This document shows, piece by piece, positions 1 to 11,346 of a DNA stretch of 64,000 bases. A program made the position numbers and the translations under genes. Source of the stretch: Phyllostachys edulis (Eukaryota > Streptophyta > Magnoliopsida > Poales > Poaceae); the NCBI GenBank assembly GCA_036346405.1, contig CM070561.1, positions 32,406,338 through 32,470,337 on the forward strand, read 5' to 3'. The first letter of the stretch is position 1. Every line of letters starts with the position of its first letter. Below the pieces are notes generated by a model that saw only the letters and a list, made by a program, of their open reading frames with translations, did no database searches and was not told the origin of the DNA.

Positions 1-1215
1 CGAGGCGGTTATTTACGAGAGGCCGATGGTGTACATGAATTTCGTACGCAGAGCGTCGGGCTACCTTGGTGATGTCGGGGCCTCTACAAGCAGGCAAGCG
101 TAGCCCGAACCTGAAGACAGTAGGACAGAATGTCCTGCCTCGGAGAGAAGACTCGTGCATAATTTTGTGCGAAATGATGGGGCGGAATTGTGGTGATCGG
201 CCCGCATTGACTGCCATGAGTATCTACCGAACCAGCCTCTCGGGTTGGAGTCCGACGAGGACGTCGGCCCAGATTTGGATGGTAGCGACGAGGACGAGCA
301 AAGATCCGGTGGTCCAACTAGGGGAATTGTCTCATCGGAGGTGTCTTACGTGGCATCGAGACTTAATGATATCGCAGTGCGTTCACTCGTACTACCGCAT
401 GAAAAAGGCTCCCATTGGGGGTTTTTTTACCGACACCCTCTTAGTTGGGCAGCGCTTCCCTAGCAAGGCAGTCGTGCAACAGGCTATAGCATGGTACGCC
501 TTGTCCATCAGCCGTGTGTACCGAGTGCACCGGTCCAACCCAAGACAGTACGCAGTGAAGTGCTTAGTGGAAGACTGCTCTGGCAAGGTCAGCACTTAAC
601 GAGCAAAGATCTTCGGCTCGGTCTTCGGGGTCAAAGCGTTGATCGGCCACACTTGCGAGCTTAGCGAGCCCCTACGGTAGCATCGGAATGTGACTTCCGC
701 ATATGTTGCAAGCCTCATCACGCGCCTAGTTCCGTCGGACGTGTCCATCTCCCCCAAGATGCTGATGTCGGAAGTCGCTAATCTGGTTGGTTATCCAGAC
801 AGGTACAACAAGGTTCGACGAGCCAAGCAGAAGGTCGTCGAGTCCATGTACGGGACATACGAAGAGGCGTACAACCTTGTGCCGAGATATCTTGACTAGA
901 TTGCCAAATCAAACCCCGGCATGTACATAAACAAGCTTGAGAGTGAAAATACTGACGGAGGGCCCAACTGCTTTATACTGGACCGAGTGTTCTAGGCTTT
1001 CGCCTAGGCCGTTTGGGACTTCAAGTGCAATAGGGCCCGAACAAGGCCTTGAAGACAAAAGGGAAGGGACGATGGCAGACACGACGCTTTCGAAATGACA
1101 TGGATGCCAGCCAACGTACCAGCATTAGCTGCACAATCAAGTGCCGGATATGTAAGACCCCTAGGCACTCAATGAAGGATTGTCCCAACAGACCGAGCTT
1201 GTTTGGTCATCATTC
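1..1215 (+). pseudogene. Mutator-like (MULE) transposase remnant, catalytic core deleted
   Basis: Several frames together give parts of a MULE transposase in the right order. Near 245-310 there is an acidic stretch (SDEDVGPDLDGSDEDE). At about 412-595 comes the N-terminal MuDR DNA-binding-type domain (GQRFPSK...AIAWYALS...RQYAVKCLVEDCSGKV). At 690-899 is the segment that normally precedes the catalytic domain (AKQKVVESMYGTYEEAYNLVPRYL). At about 1127-1195 is a C-terminal CCHC knuckle (CRICKTPRHSMKDC). The DDE core and SWIM finger that should lie between the last two are absent. A frameshift lies near 410, an in-frame TAG near 108, and more stops near 995. The left end may continue outside the window and I saw no terminal inverted repeats. 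The family call rests on motif order; the gene is dead. Confidence 0.75.
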
Positions 1216-1284
1216 AGTGTCATAATTTAATGTATTGTCCACCATGTTTTGTTATGTACAACAAAACTTTTACGATACCTAGAT

Positions 1285-2414
1285 ATGGACCCAACGGCAA
1301 ACTTCTACACGAGAATGTTGCAGAAACGCAAGTGGCTTGCGCAGAAGGTCAAACATCTACAGTACCCAGATTATTTAATGAAAGATGCTCTGGTACCACC
1401 ACGATTTTCGGTCCCACAGTGTGTGTGTGGCGAGCCGACGAAGATCTTTCAGTCCACACACCCAGACACCTCCACCCGAGCGTACTACACGTGTGAGCAC
1501 CACCTTGTAAGCGTTTCTTCCGCACACATCGATTTTTCTCTCCCTACGTTGATTTTCATAAATTCTTAACTTCATCCCCGTGTAATGGCAGCTTGAGATA
1601 CGCTGCCACTTCTTCCAGTTGATCGATGACCCGGAGATGTACGATAGGACGTTCATCCAGCAGAAGTACATGCTGAACTACTCGATACGGGCCGAGACCT
1701 TCGAGCAGTGGAAACCTTACGTACCATACCCTATTGAGGAGGCACCGGAGGAGCTCAGGACTCGCCCGATGGACAAGGGGAAGGCTCCTGCTACTGAAAC
1801 CAGCGATCGTCGTAGCTTCTCCCATCGCCCAGAAGCACTCCATATCGAAGAGGTAAGTTACGTACAATCTACGTCCTGATTTTGTATTTTTCCTTTCATT
1901 CTTCTAACAACATGCAAGTGTCCAGCCCGTATCGCAGAACATAGGGGACTTCAACACACGACACCGTCGTGAGGAGTCCTGAGACAAGGGGAAGGGCAAG
2001 ACTCCTGCAACTGAGCCGGCCGCCATAGCGTATTCGGTCGCCCGGGCACACTCCATATCGACGACGTGAGTTATGTAGAATTTACATCATTGTTACATTT
2101 TTCACTGTACGGTACACCTACATCATGGAATTGAAGGACATGGACAACTTCGACATACGACACCGACGTGGGGAGTCCTGGGATAAGGGAAAGGGGAAGG
2201 CTCTTTCGACCGACATCTTGGCGACGTCGTGGCGTGTCCGGCCATTGCGTACTCATCAAGGCGTGAATTATATACAATTTACATCTTTGTTATGTTTGTT
2301 ACTGTACGATCCACTTACATCATGGAATCGCAGGACATGGATGGCTTCGACACTCACCGTGACTGTGGGCAGCCCCGAGACAAGGGGCAGTGGCTATGGC
2401 GCCGCGGAGACTAG
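1285..2414 (+). CDS. GRF-type zinc-finger protein gene fragment, spliced, probably transposon-associated
   Basis: Exon 1 (ATG 1285 to 1506) encodes CVCGEPTKIFQS followed by RAYYTCEHH. An 85-bp intron (GTAAGC at 1507 to AG at 1591) joins it in phase to exon 2 (1592-1852), which continues CHFFQLIDDPEMYD. Together these match the GRF zinc-finger pattern CxCG...R-x-YY-C...C-x-FF-x-x-x-D. Exon 2 ends at GAG before GTAAGT. Candidate exons 3-5 (1938-2065, 2137-2262, 2334-2414) are related copies of one exon; the last ends in TAG at 2412. Exon 3 has TGA where exon 4 has TGG (ESW) and also shifts frame, so the gene as read here is probably broken. It follows MULE debris on the same strand, so it may be a second transposon gene or a captured host fragment. 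Function unknown beyond the nucleic-acid-binding finger. Confidence 0.5.
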
Positions 2415-2430
2415 TTGCAGACTTCATTGC
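1843..2430 (+). repeat. Tandem repeat of an exon plus its intron (about 200-bp unit, three copies)
   Basis: Related blocks recur with donor-like junctions at 1853, 2066 and 2263 (spacing 213 and 197 bp). Each block has an intron whose donor reads GTAAGT, GTGAGT or GTGAAT and whose body includes a TACATC-like stretch, then an acceptor AG. An exon encoding a variant of DMDxFDTRHRRGESWDKGKGK follows. The copies have diverged, and the third ends the reading frame. Confidence 0.65.
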
Positions 2431-2450
2431 ATAGATGATAGATAAAATAT

Positions 2451-2743
2451 TCTTTGTTAATTTATCGGTTCAATGTGGATGATATCCTTTAATATTGTAT
2501 TGTACCACATACTAGATAGGCTTATACATGAACCAACTAAGACAAATACGTGGCATGCAGATCATATAACAACATATCGTAGCCTTCGAAACGCACACGA
2601 GTCGGAGGCTACGTTACATTGTTATATGATCTGCATGCCACGTGTTTCCTTCAGTTGGTTCATGTACAAGCTTATCTAGCCTACAGTACAATACAATATT
2701 AAAGAACATCATCCACATCAAACTGATAAATTAACAAAGAGTG
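2451..2743. repeat. Long near-perfect inverted repeat (foldback, possible MITE)
   Basis: The left arm (about 2451-2585, starting TTCTTTGTTAATTTATC) is complementary to the right arm (about 2606-2743, ending GATAAATTAACAAAGA), with a loop of about 20 bases. The arms are about 135 bp with only scattered mismatches and small indels. Transcribed from either strand it would form a long hairpin. No coding potential; TSDs are not clear. It lies just 3' of the GRF-finger fragment. Confidence 0.8.
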
Positions 2744-3480
2744 TCCTATTTGTTTGAGGTACATGTGATAATACTCCCTCCTCCTCCATCTCGATTGCAA
2801 TAAACCCGTGCGTGTATCATGTAATTCTTGTAACAGTTGACATGTCGTCAATTTTATGTATGAAAACGTACATTACAACTCCATTCAAAACCATAATTTC
2901 TGATTACGAGTGCTTTGTGTGGGAATTTTTGAATTCATAATTTCCAAAACCTAAAATCCAAAATTTTAAGACCCAAATCCTAATTTTTTGAGAAAATTTC
3001 ATAACACATTTAAAATTATCCAAATATTACACAATCAAGTCCACTATGTAAGGAGTCTTCAAAACAAATTTCATAATTTTTGGATCTCATTTTCTATATT
3101 TACAAATTCCTACAAATAGTACACTTAAATGAAATTGTGAGAAAATTTCAGAATGAATAAAATTATAAAAAAATTACACAAACAAGTATACCGTATTGCA
3201 AGTATTCACAAAAAAAATTATAATTTTTTGAACGAATTTGCTATATTTTAAAAATCCCACAAAAAACTACAATTTCTAGAAACCCTAATTCGCACGCATA
3301 GCTCCACCGCACGATGGCCGTGCGACAGAGCCTCCACCACCGCGTGGGCTGTGTTGGAAGGTCGTCATCGCACAATGGCCGTCTTGGGAGCCGCCGCCGC
3401 GATGGCCGTCTTGGAAGGAGACGCGTGGCGGCGATCGCTGCGCGCAAGCGTTAGCCCGTCTGGCGGGGCATCAATTTTGC
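2744..3480. other. Intergenic, AT-rich, no gene seen
   Basis: Mostly AT-rich sequence with degenerate AATTT/AAAATT runs. A short GC-rich patch at 3285-3470 holds a loose repeat of GATGGCCGT(C/G) words. No recognisable protein or RNA. A 14-base A-run follows at 3481-3494. Confidence 0.5.
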
Positions 3481-3610
3481 AAAAAAAAAAAAAACGGCGA
3501 CGATCGTTCTTGTAAATACGAGGTGAAAATACGTCAATACGGCCACAGGTGCGTCCTCGTACGTTGCCAGTTGGTTGGCTACAGGACTACCATGTAGGTT
3601 GAAACCCTAG

Positions 3611-4036
3611 CGGATAATTCCCGTTCGAACAACTCAAGGCTCGCGGAGCGAATACAAGATAGAGAAATAGGTATCCGACACTATCCGTGTCGACTCCTAT
3701 TTTGGGCAAAATTACGAAATAGGATACATGATAAGCGATATCCGCCCGTATGTGTCCGTATGTTAGGTGGTATGAGGAAAGTTTGTTGTGACTTCACTTA
3801 CGAACATGATAGCAGATAGGTGGGTTGTTGCATTTGAGTAGACAAGGGAAGCTGAGTGTTTTTCTTCGATATCTCAGCGATTAGTCTATCTGTATTCATT
3901 TTTATTGTACTCCTACTGTCCAATGTCCTGTGTAGAGGTGAAAAAAAAGGGATAATTTTCGTCCAACTGACCGAAGGCTCGCAGAGCAAATACGAGATGA
4001 AGAAATGAGTATCTGACACTATCCGTGTCCAACTCC
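3611..4036 (+). repeat. Dispersed direct repeat pair (about 90 bp)
   Basis: 3611-3703 and 3949-4036 are related: both run from GGATAATT through GGCTCGC(A/G)GAGC and GAAAT to a shared GACACTATCCGTGTC. They are probably remnants of one old transposon or of two copies of the same element. I could not assign a family. Confidence 0.5.
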
Positions 4037-4048
4037 GACTCTAACTCG

Positions 4049-4052
<4 letters not shown>

Positions 4053-4123
<71 letters not shown>
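4053..4123. repeat. (AT)n microsatellite, about 35 units
   Basis: Uninterrupted AT dinucleotides about 71 bp long. Length is likely polymorphic and the assembly may be imprecise here. Confidence 0.95.
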
Positions 4124-4127
<4 letters not shown>

Positions 4128-5390
4128 ATGGTACAAGATATGCTATATCGCTTGTATCTGCGCCGATTGCCACCTACTGACTGAGCTCAGAATTCAGGTG
4201 CGGTCTCATGTATCATGAATGATGAAATGTGATTTGCTCGCTGTTTGACCTAGTAAAACTGCTTTAGGTAAACCGTCGTACTCGTACCATTCATTTCGAT
4301 ACGTAGGTCATGTCCTTCCTGTTTTGGATCTTAATACAAGAATGCTAACATATCAGACAACTTTTTTATAAAAAAAAATTGTAGTGATGATTACTGTATG
4401 AATTGATCAATCGGTACGGAGCTCAGGTGCCATCTACCTGTCAACGAGAATTTCTAAGTATCTTCTAAACGAATTTGGAAGCCTTTTACATGGCTATATG
4501 TCTATACAACAACTGTGCACATTGTTCGGGGCATTTTTTATTTGCGCAACGAACTACTTCAGTCGTGTATCCACTTACCGTTATTCTAGCCGTGTGAAAG
4601 GTGACTGTGTGTACGTGTGGACCATGTAGTTTATGAAACAGTGATGAACTGATGACTGTGCAGCACTTGAGTTACTATTTGTCACTATTCCGTAGTACAC
4701 AGTTCGGACGTGGTTCGTTGTATGCCCAGCAAAACTCATCCATGTCTCCTTACCGTTTGTGCAAGCGCTTCGGTGATCGTACATGCATCACCGTGCGATC
4801 GTTTTCACTACTCACCTGCCCGCTTCGAAGAGATGAAAGGCTGAAGCAATTTGTTCGCGTCCTCAGTCGGTCAGTCCTCTGCGCCGCGGACCAGACAAAC
4901 GTCTCAACGTCAAACTGAACCCGAATGGACGGATTCCCCGTGCTGCCCCCGGAAAAAAGAGAGATTTTAAGCAAGAATTTATAGGACAAGAATTGACCGA
5001 ATATGTGAATCGAAGAGCCGAGTCAAAGCAGCAGTTGGCCCGTAGCTCCGTCTCTGCCTCAGGGAATCTGACACATGTGAGTAGCTGTCGTATAGTAAAT
5101 ATACTGCAATCAAGATACAGTTACCTACCTGTTTTTTTAGACAGTGTCTGCTGTTTGATGTGCAGCAATTTGTTTGCATTTGTAGGCTGGGGCCGGGTTA
5201 GTCTTTATTTCTTGCAGTTGATGTGTTCGTTTTGTCGATCGATGCACTGTCATTCGTCATCCCTAAATTATTTTTTGGGGTTAGCCCACTCTGGTTCTGT
5301 GATAGGCTACAACGTGCCAAATTGACAAGTCACCTGTGACAATGCTGATGAGACCGACTGTGATGAGACCGACTGTGATGCAAGTATCTT
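4124..5390. other. Intergenic, no gene recognised
   Basis: Only short open frames with no family signature occur. Just before the LINE 3' end, GATGAGACCGACTGT is directly repeated (about 5348-5378). Confidence 0.4.
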
Positions 5391-6065
5391 TTTTTTTTTG
5401 AATGAGATCGGCAGGAGGGCTGCCTGTTATATTAATAGAGAAGAAACAGAGCGAAACCGCAAGGAACCAGAGTTAGAGTAACAAGGCTGAAATTACAAAG
5501 TACAAAAACACTCTAAAGACTTAGCTCCGCTAGGAACCAAGCTCTACCCTCCTCCTTAATCTTAGCTATAAGGTCAAGAGGCGCTGTTGCTCTATTGTTA
5601 AAGGTTCTCGCATTTCTTTCCTTCCAAATCTCCAAACATATTAAGATGATGGTCGTCGTCCTGGTCTTCCTAAGGGAGCCTGACGTCTTTGCCACGTTGG
5701 ACCACCACGCAAGGATGTTCGTGCCAGTTGGCCAAGTGGAGGGTTGAAAACTTTCAGATCCTGTCCAGTCCGCCATGTGTTTCCAGATACGACATAAGAA
5801 GCGACAATGTGCCAAAAGGTGCAAGGCAGATTCTGTGGTGTGTCTGCAGAGGAGGCAGAAACGATGATTTGGCCATCCCCTTGCTTCCAGCCTGTCTGAG
5901 GTCCAAAGTTTATTTTGAATTGCTAACTAGGTGAAGAATTTCCCATTCGGAGGGGCTTGGGTTTGCCAGATTAAAGGTTTGAAGTTGGTCGCTAAAGAAC
6001 CCAAAAAATATAAAGCGTAGGCGGATCTTGAGGAGTAAGTTCTGATCTGACTTTGTTTTCAAGAA
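5391..6065 (-). mobile_element. 5'-truncated LINE (non-LTR retrotransposon), 3' end with poly(A)
   Basis: Read on the minus strand, this ends in a poly(A) run (T-tract at 5391-5400). It encodes the C-terminal zinc-binding domain typical of plant LINE reverse transcriptases: CLLCRHTTES then HLLAHCRFLCRIWKHMADW and W-K-E-R-N-A-R (5513-5880). A further stretch on the 5' side (NLANPSPSEWEILHL) belongs to the same protein in another frame, so at least one frameshift is present. The reverse transcriptase and endonuclease are missing, as expected for 5' truncation. Matching TSDs were not found, so the 5' limit is approximate. Confidence 0.8.
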
Positions 6066-6620
6066 ATTTCATCGGGTGCCTTGAGGCAAACGTCTGAATG
6101 AAAGGGCTTAATTAAACTCAGGCTTTAACTAATATTGCCTTGAATGAGCTCAGGTTGTTATCCACGAAGCCTGAGGGAGTTTAGCAGAGCAAATCCAAGC
6201 TTAAAACAACTTTCAACTTTGGTTTTTGCGAGAGAAAGAAAGTCAATATTCAACCCCACCTGAGCTGAGGTAGCATGAGAGTACTGCGTCAAACTTTAGT
6301 ACATCCCTATTTTCCTACGCAGCATTAAACTATGGCTAGCTTTGTCAATTAGATGAGTAATCTGATACTATAGCACATGCCTACGTGGTTGTTTGGTGTT
6401 CACACTTACCGATTAGCCGATTACTGCAAAAGTAGGTTCTCGTCCGGATTCTTTTCCCGGCTAGCTCTTGTCTCATGTTGTGAACAACATAGCATTATAT
6501 ATCATCTTCTTAAAACAATGGCACCATCTCATATCATAGTATTGTGGGCACTAAAAATATGTCACTAGCACAGTGCTACCAGCACCGCTGAAGGGCTTGG
6601 TCGACCCATGTCTGGCTACT
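6066..6620. other. Intergenic, no gene recognised
   Basis: No supported open frame, RNA gene or repeat seen. Confidence 0.4.
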
Positions 6621-6623
6621 TTA

Positions 6624-6742
6624 GGGCTTGTTTGGATAGGGAGAGATTAGAATCAATTCCTTCGGATTGGAAGGGACTTTAATTCAAATTCCGAGTTAAT
6701 CCGAAGAGATTGAGTCGGATCACAATATATCCAAACAAGCCC
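6624..6742. mobile_element. Tourist-like MITE (PIF/Harbinger-type), 119 bp
   Basis: Terminal inverted repeats GGGCTTGTTTGGAT and ATCCAAACAAGCCC are perfect over 14 bases and flanked by the trinucleotide TTA on both sides (6621-6623 and 6743-6745). There is no coding capacity. Short length, terminal repeat and TTA duplication fit Tourist-type MITEs, which are common near grass genes. Confidence 0.9.
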
Positions 6743-6745
6743 TTA

Positions 6746-8998
6746 GGGTTTATTACTTATCCCGGTAGCACATGTTCCCTTTACACACAAAGCACAAAGG
6801 CTTCCTGGCTCCACATGTCCTCCCTTTTCTCTTGAGTACCCAATGCCCACATGTTCTGTTTGATACTCCGCTCAAACAAATCCATTACAGTACTGAGACT
6901 GTATTCAATGCTTAGTGCCTTGTGCATTCTTTCTCTCCAAGTGAAATGTGTGCGTGCACCACGACAGCATCAGTTACAGCAATTCAGGTGTGTATCTGGT
7001 GCAAAAACCACTCTTTACCGGCAAGAAAACGAACCACATTCATTTTTTGCAAGGAGAATGAGCTGCATTCATGCTGTATGTACCTTGGTATGCCGTCGAC
7101 AACAGCGTCCTAAGATCAAACAGATGATAATCCTTCCTTACATAACCAGAGAGCTTTGAACACGATCGATCGAGTTTGCGTTCTCCCACTGCAAGAGGTC
7201 TCTCCTTTGATGCATACGCATTATCCGACGTTCTTGGCGCAAACGCAAAGGACCCCTAGGTTGATGTCCATGTGCATCAACCGAACAACATGGCATCGTG
7301 AGCGGAGATTCCCATCGTGGCTTCTCGCAGCACAGACAGGTGAAGGGGATCCGTCAGATTCCATCGAACTGAAGCTATGTTGCCATGTTGGTGCCTCGTT
7401 CCAGCTTTACACTACCGATCAGCAGCAGCAGCACAAATCATTCCATGCGTTGCCGTTCTGCAACCGCAAGTAGTGATTGTTGCATGTATTGAACTTGACT
7501 ACTCCCAGATGAGGCACTGAGCAGCAGAAAAAGGCGGCTGCAAAAGCAGACCAAAAGCAGGCAGAGCTTTACAAGCCAGATGCACGCTGAATGAGATGCC
7601 TTAAAAGGTTTCTGTTGTTCACACCAACATATTACTACATGTCCTTTTTTCCTTTCATAAATCCATCCATAATATCATCATATATCCATTCCCCTAGTGC
7701 ATGTAACCGTAGTTAATTTATATGGTCACTACTAGGAGAAGCAAGAATCTAACAAGATATACATAACTGGTGATTTCTACAGAATCTTTAGTAGAGAGTG
7801 GTGCATTTATCTACGACTTGTTTGCAAAGTGAAGATCGTGACATCTGCTTTAGATGGAAGAGGTAAGCTTGTTGGAATGGACACACATACAGCTTCTTGG
7901 GTTTACTTATTCGTTTGTGAATGAAAAAGCCGAGCACACTTTAATAATGCACCTTGTAGTGGGTTCACATTGGTTGATCTTTCGATCTTCCATGGATCCA
8001 AAACTGATGTCACATATACATGAGGGAATATACGAGTTGGCCTAGCGTGCCTGCCAATTTCGCACGAATTAAACATCCTGCCAGAAACGAAGGACGCGTG
8101 TCTGTCTGATATACTAATGCGCTGTCATTGGTTAATGTCGTCATGTGCTTCTGCAACAAGTTAAGTTTTTCGGTGAATTGGTTGGTACATAAAACTCAAT
8201 ATTTTCTTCGGCGGATTTGCATATACCATTGTGCACACGTAAGTGTTCGGAAACCAAAGATCAACATTCATCATCACCATGGGAAAATATATTGCACCGT
8301 TTATTACTTAAGACTGCTTCATTGGACGGTCCAAAACATACACAGTCCCTTTGTTACACTAAAGGTAAAAACTGATAACTGAATTGAGACAAGAGGTTTA
8401 TAATTTGTTGCACCTAAATTCCGAATACTTGTGGCATATCATCTTTGGCTTTGCATTAAGATATTTTGCTGGAGCAAAACTATTTCTTTTCGATCAAGGA
8501 AAGACACCAGCACAGAAAGTATATTATTGAGCCGTGTGAAAGCGAGCACTTCAGGAGTTTAATCAGGGCTAAGCTGTCTAGGAGCAAGCAGGAAGTCTCG
8601 CCTGCTTTTGAGCTTTTCTGCTGCTTTGCATTAGACCCCAGGGCCGCCGAGGGACCGGAGGACAGTGAAGGAAGTGGGATGCTTGGCAGCCACTGTACGT
8701 ACTCCTGCACATCTTAAACAAACGACACAAACCCTGGGACGACCTACTTTCCAGTTTGGTTTATCTATCATTTGCAAGTGGCTCGCTTCGCTTTACAAAA
8801 GAGCTCTTTTCTATCTCGCTTGTTGTGATTTATCTTGGGCTTTAGGTATTCGAACAAAAGCTTCCCGTTTTTTAAATCCATTCGACATTCGGTCGCTCAG
8901 AGTGTTTTTACTTTTTAGGGCCGTTTGCATTTCGCATGTGAACACAGCAAAAAAACGCGAGAAGGACCACAATTTTCTGGCGCATGCCTGTGCCGAGG
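6746..8998. other. Intergenic, no gene recognised
   Basis: Open frames up to about 105 codons occur (for example 7156-7473 on the plus strand), but none has recognisable motifs or codon bias that I would defend. I see no tRNA or other RNA. Confidence 0.4.
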
Positions 8999-9090
8999 TT
9001 CGACCGGCACGTTACGTGCCACCATGAAGACGGCCGCTCGCTCGGGTTCGATCGGCACGTTACGTGCCACCACGAAGACGGCCGCGCGCG
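8999..9090 (+). repeat. 48-bp tandem duplication
   Basis: Two adjacent copies start at 8999 and 9047, each TTCGA(C/T)CGGCACGTTACGTG then CCACCA(T/C)GAAGACGGCC. Each copy contains a near-palindrome GGCACGTTACGTGCC with ACGT cores. Confidence 0.85.
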
Positions 9091-9203
9091 AATCACCGGT
9101 CTTGGACGCAAGATGCGGGTGCGTTTCGCTCTGTTCGTCGACCCAACGCTACCGCGCGTCTGCACCCGCGCGCGTACGCGCCCCTGCGTCCGGCAGATGG
9201 TGG

Positions 9204-9649
9204 TGTCAAGAACCGATTTTCAAAATAGAGGATTTGGGAACAAATTTCTCAATCGGGAACTCAACAGATAAGAGGAACGAAGCTACCAACTAAACCCTAG
9301 CTAAGAACAGATATTTTGGCATCAATGATGTCCCTCTTCCAACATTAACTGAGTTAATACAACTTGGGTTCCGAATTACCCAAGTAGAACCAAAATTACA
9401 GGCAAAAGTAACAGTAAAGACTGAATTCATCTAACAGCTGCAACCATCGATTGAAGGAAGTCCTTTGGTGCGTCCGATCTTCATTGGGCCGATCGGACCA
9501 TGTTAGCATCCGTCCGATCTTCATTGGGCCTATTGGACGATGTTAGCAGCCATCAGATCTTCATAATGCCGAAGCATTTTCTTACTGGTCATCGTCTTCT
9601 TCATCTGAACAGCTACGGCCTCAAAACTGAAGAAGTTGCAGTACTGACA
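9204..9649 (-). repeat. 3' LTR of the minus-strand chromovirus
   Basis: Begins TGTCAAGAACCGAT and ends GCAGTACTGACA on the plus strand, with TG/CA ends. It contains two adjacent copies of a CATCCGTCCGATCTTCATTG-type block. A purine-rich tract (AGGGGAAGGCA on the minus strand) adjoins it internally and is the likely polypurine tract. Confidence 0.92.
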
Positions 9650-9684
9650 ATGCCTTCCCCTAAAGAACAACCTTGTCTCAAGGT

Positions 9685-11346
9685 TCATTCACGGGGAAAC
9701 CAGGTACGGATGGTATTGGTGTAGAAGTCCGGAAAAGTTCCTTTGATGAAATCAGCATCTTCCCACGTCGAGTCTTCTGGTGGCAAATTCGCCCATTGGA
9801 TCAGCCACTGCGTCACCAATTGCGGAGGCCTTGGCAGAGCTCGAGTGTCCAGAACAGCTTCCGGTTCTGTCTTAATCCTCCCTTCCTGATCAACCATAGG
9901 CAATTGGGGATCTAGAACGGCCCGCGGTCCTAAATGTTTCTTAAGTTGGCTAATATGGAAAACCGGATGGATACCAACTCTAGTAGGTAGTTGCAACTTA
10001 TATGCTACTTTTCCAATTTTTTGCAAAATTCTGAATGGGCCATAGAACTTACTAGTTAGCTTCAGGGAATGGCGCAGCCCAAATGCAGCAAGTCTATAGG
10101 GTTGCATTTTTAAGTCCATGTGTCCTACTTCCAAATTCCTCACTTCGGTTGTGGTCTGCATATTTCTTCATCCTTGCTTGAGCTTGTGCTAGATTCTCTT
10201 TGATTTGTTTGAGCATTTCTTCCTTCTCCAACAGGAAGTCTCTTGCCTCCACATTGTCAGGCCTGAGAACTGAAATCTCACTGATAACTAGTGGAGATCA
10301 GCTCCCATAAAGTGCTTGATATGGAGTGGTTTTGAGGGAAGAATGATATATGGTATTGTACCACCACTCGGCTAATGCCAACCAATAATACCATCTCCTC
10401 GGTTTAGTGAATGCCATGCATCGGAGATAAGACTCAAGACATTGGTTTAGTCTTTCTATTTGACCATCAGTTTGAGGGTGATATGTCGTGCTAAACCTCA
10501 GAGATACCTTCCAAGCTTTAAAGATCTCTTGCCAAAATTGGCTCGTGAAAATGCAATCTCTATCAGTGACTATTGCTTTTGGCATACCATGTAACTTGAG
10601 AACATTTTCAAGAAAGGCTTGAGCTACTAACTAGGCTGTATATGGATGCATAAGAGGAATGAAATGGCCATACTTGGTGAGTCGGTCACTGATCACTAAA
10701 ATTACCTCTTTTCCATTAGACTTAGGGAGTCCCTCTACAAAATCCATGGATATGTGTGTCCATATCATGTCAGGAATTGGAAGGGGCTCAAGAAGGCCAG
10801 GAGGATGACATTTCTCACTCTTGGACCTCTAACAGACCGCGCACTCATTTACAAACCTTTGTACTTCTTTTTCAGTCCAAGCCAGAAAAACAGCCTCTTT
10901 ACCCTTTGATAGGTTGCTGCAACTCCCGAGTGTCCACCAATAGTTGATGCATGTAAGGATTCTAGGATTTTTCTTTTCAGGATAGATTCTTCTCCCACAT
11001 ATATCCTACCTTGGTACCTTATGACTCCAGAATGTAGTGTGTATGGACTTTTAGGATCAGCTTTAATTACTAGTTGACTTAGCAATTCTTGACAATGTGA
11101 ATCATTTTCATAGCTCTTCCCAATCTCTTCCATCCATAAAGGAGTAATTATAGTTACAGCATTACACTGATCCCTCCTTGAAAGTGCATCTGCTACCTTG
11201 TTCTCCTTTCCTTTTTTATATTCAATCACATAATCAAATTCCAGCAGCTTCAACATGAGCTTATGTTGAATTCCCTCTGAGATCTTTTGTTCAGTAATGA
11301 ATTTCAAACTTTTTTTTATCAGTCTTAATGGTGAGCAAGCTACCAA
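9685..11346 (-). pseudogene. Integrase and chromodomain of the chromovirus
   Basis: From the 5' side (minus strand): an H-x-H/C-x-C zinc segment near 10850-10960 (LHASTIGGHSGVAATYQRVK) and the core start [12 protein letters not shown] near 10740. The second catalytic Asp lies in IVTDRDCIFTSQFW (10585), then TDGQIERLNQCLE with the catalytic Glu. A C-terminal module at 9685-10161 holds VFHISQLKKHLG and a chromodomain (QWLIQWANLPPEDSTWED). An in-frame TAG near 10634 and frame changes between 10300 and 10160 show the protein is not made intact. Chromodomains of this kind direct integration toward marked chromatin. Confidence 0.85.

Noticed and set aside
3913..4173. Frame with a long (IY)n run
   Set aside because: It is translation of the (AT)n microsatellite.
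4581..5325. Cluster of frames on both strands near 4.6-5.3 kb as a possible small gene
   Set aside because: No motif, overlapping frames on both strands of similar length, and no convincing splice pattern.
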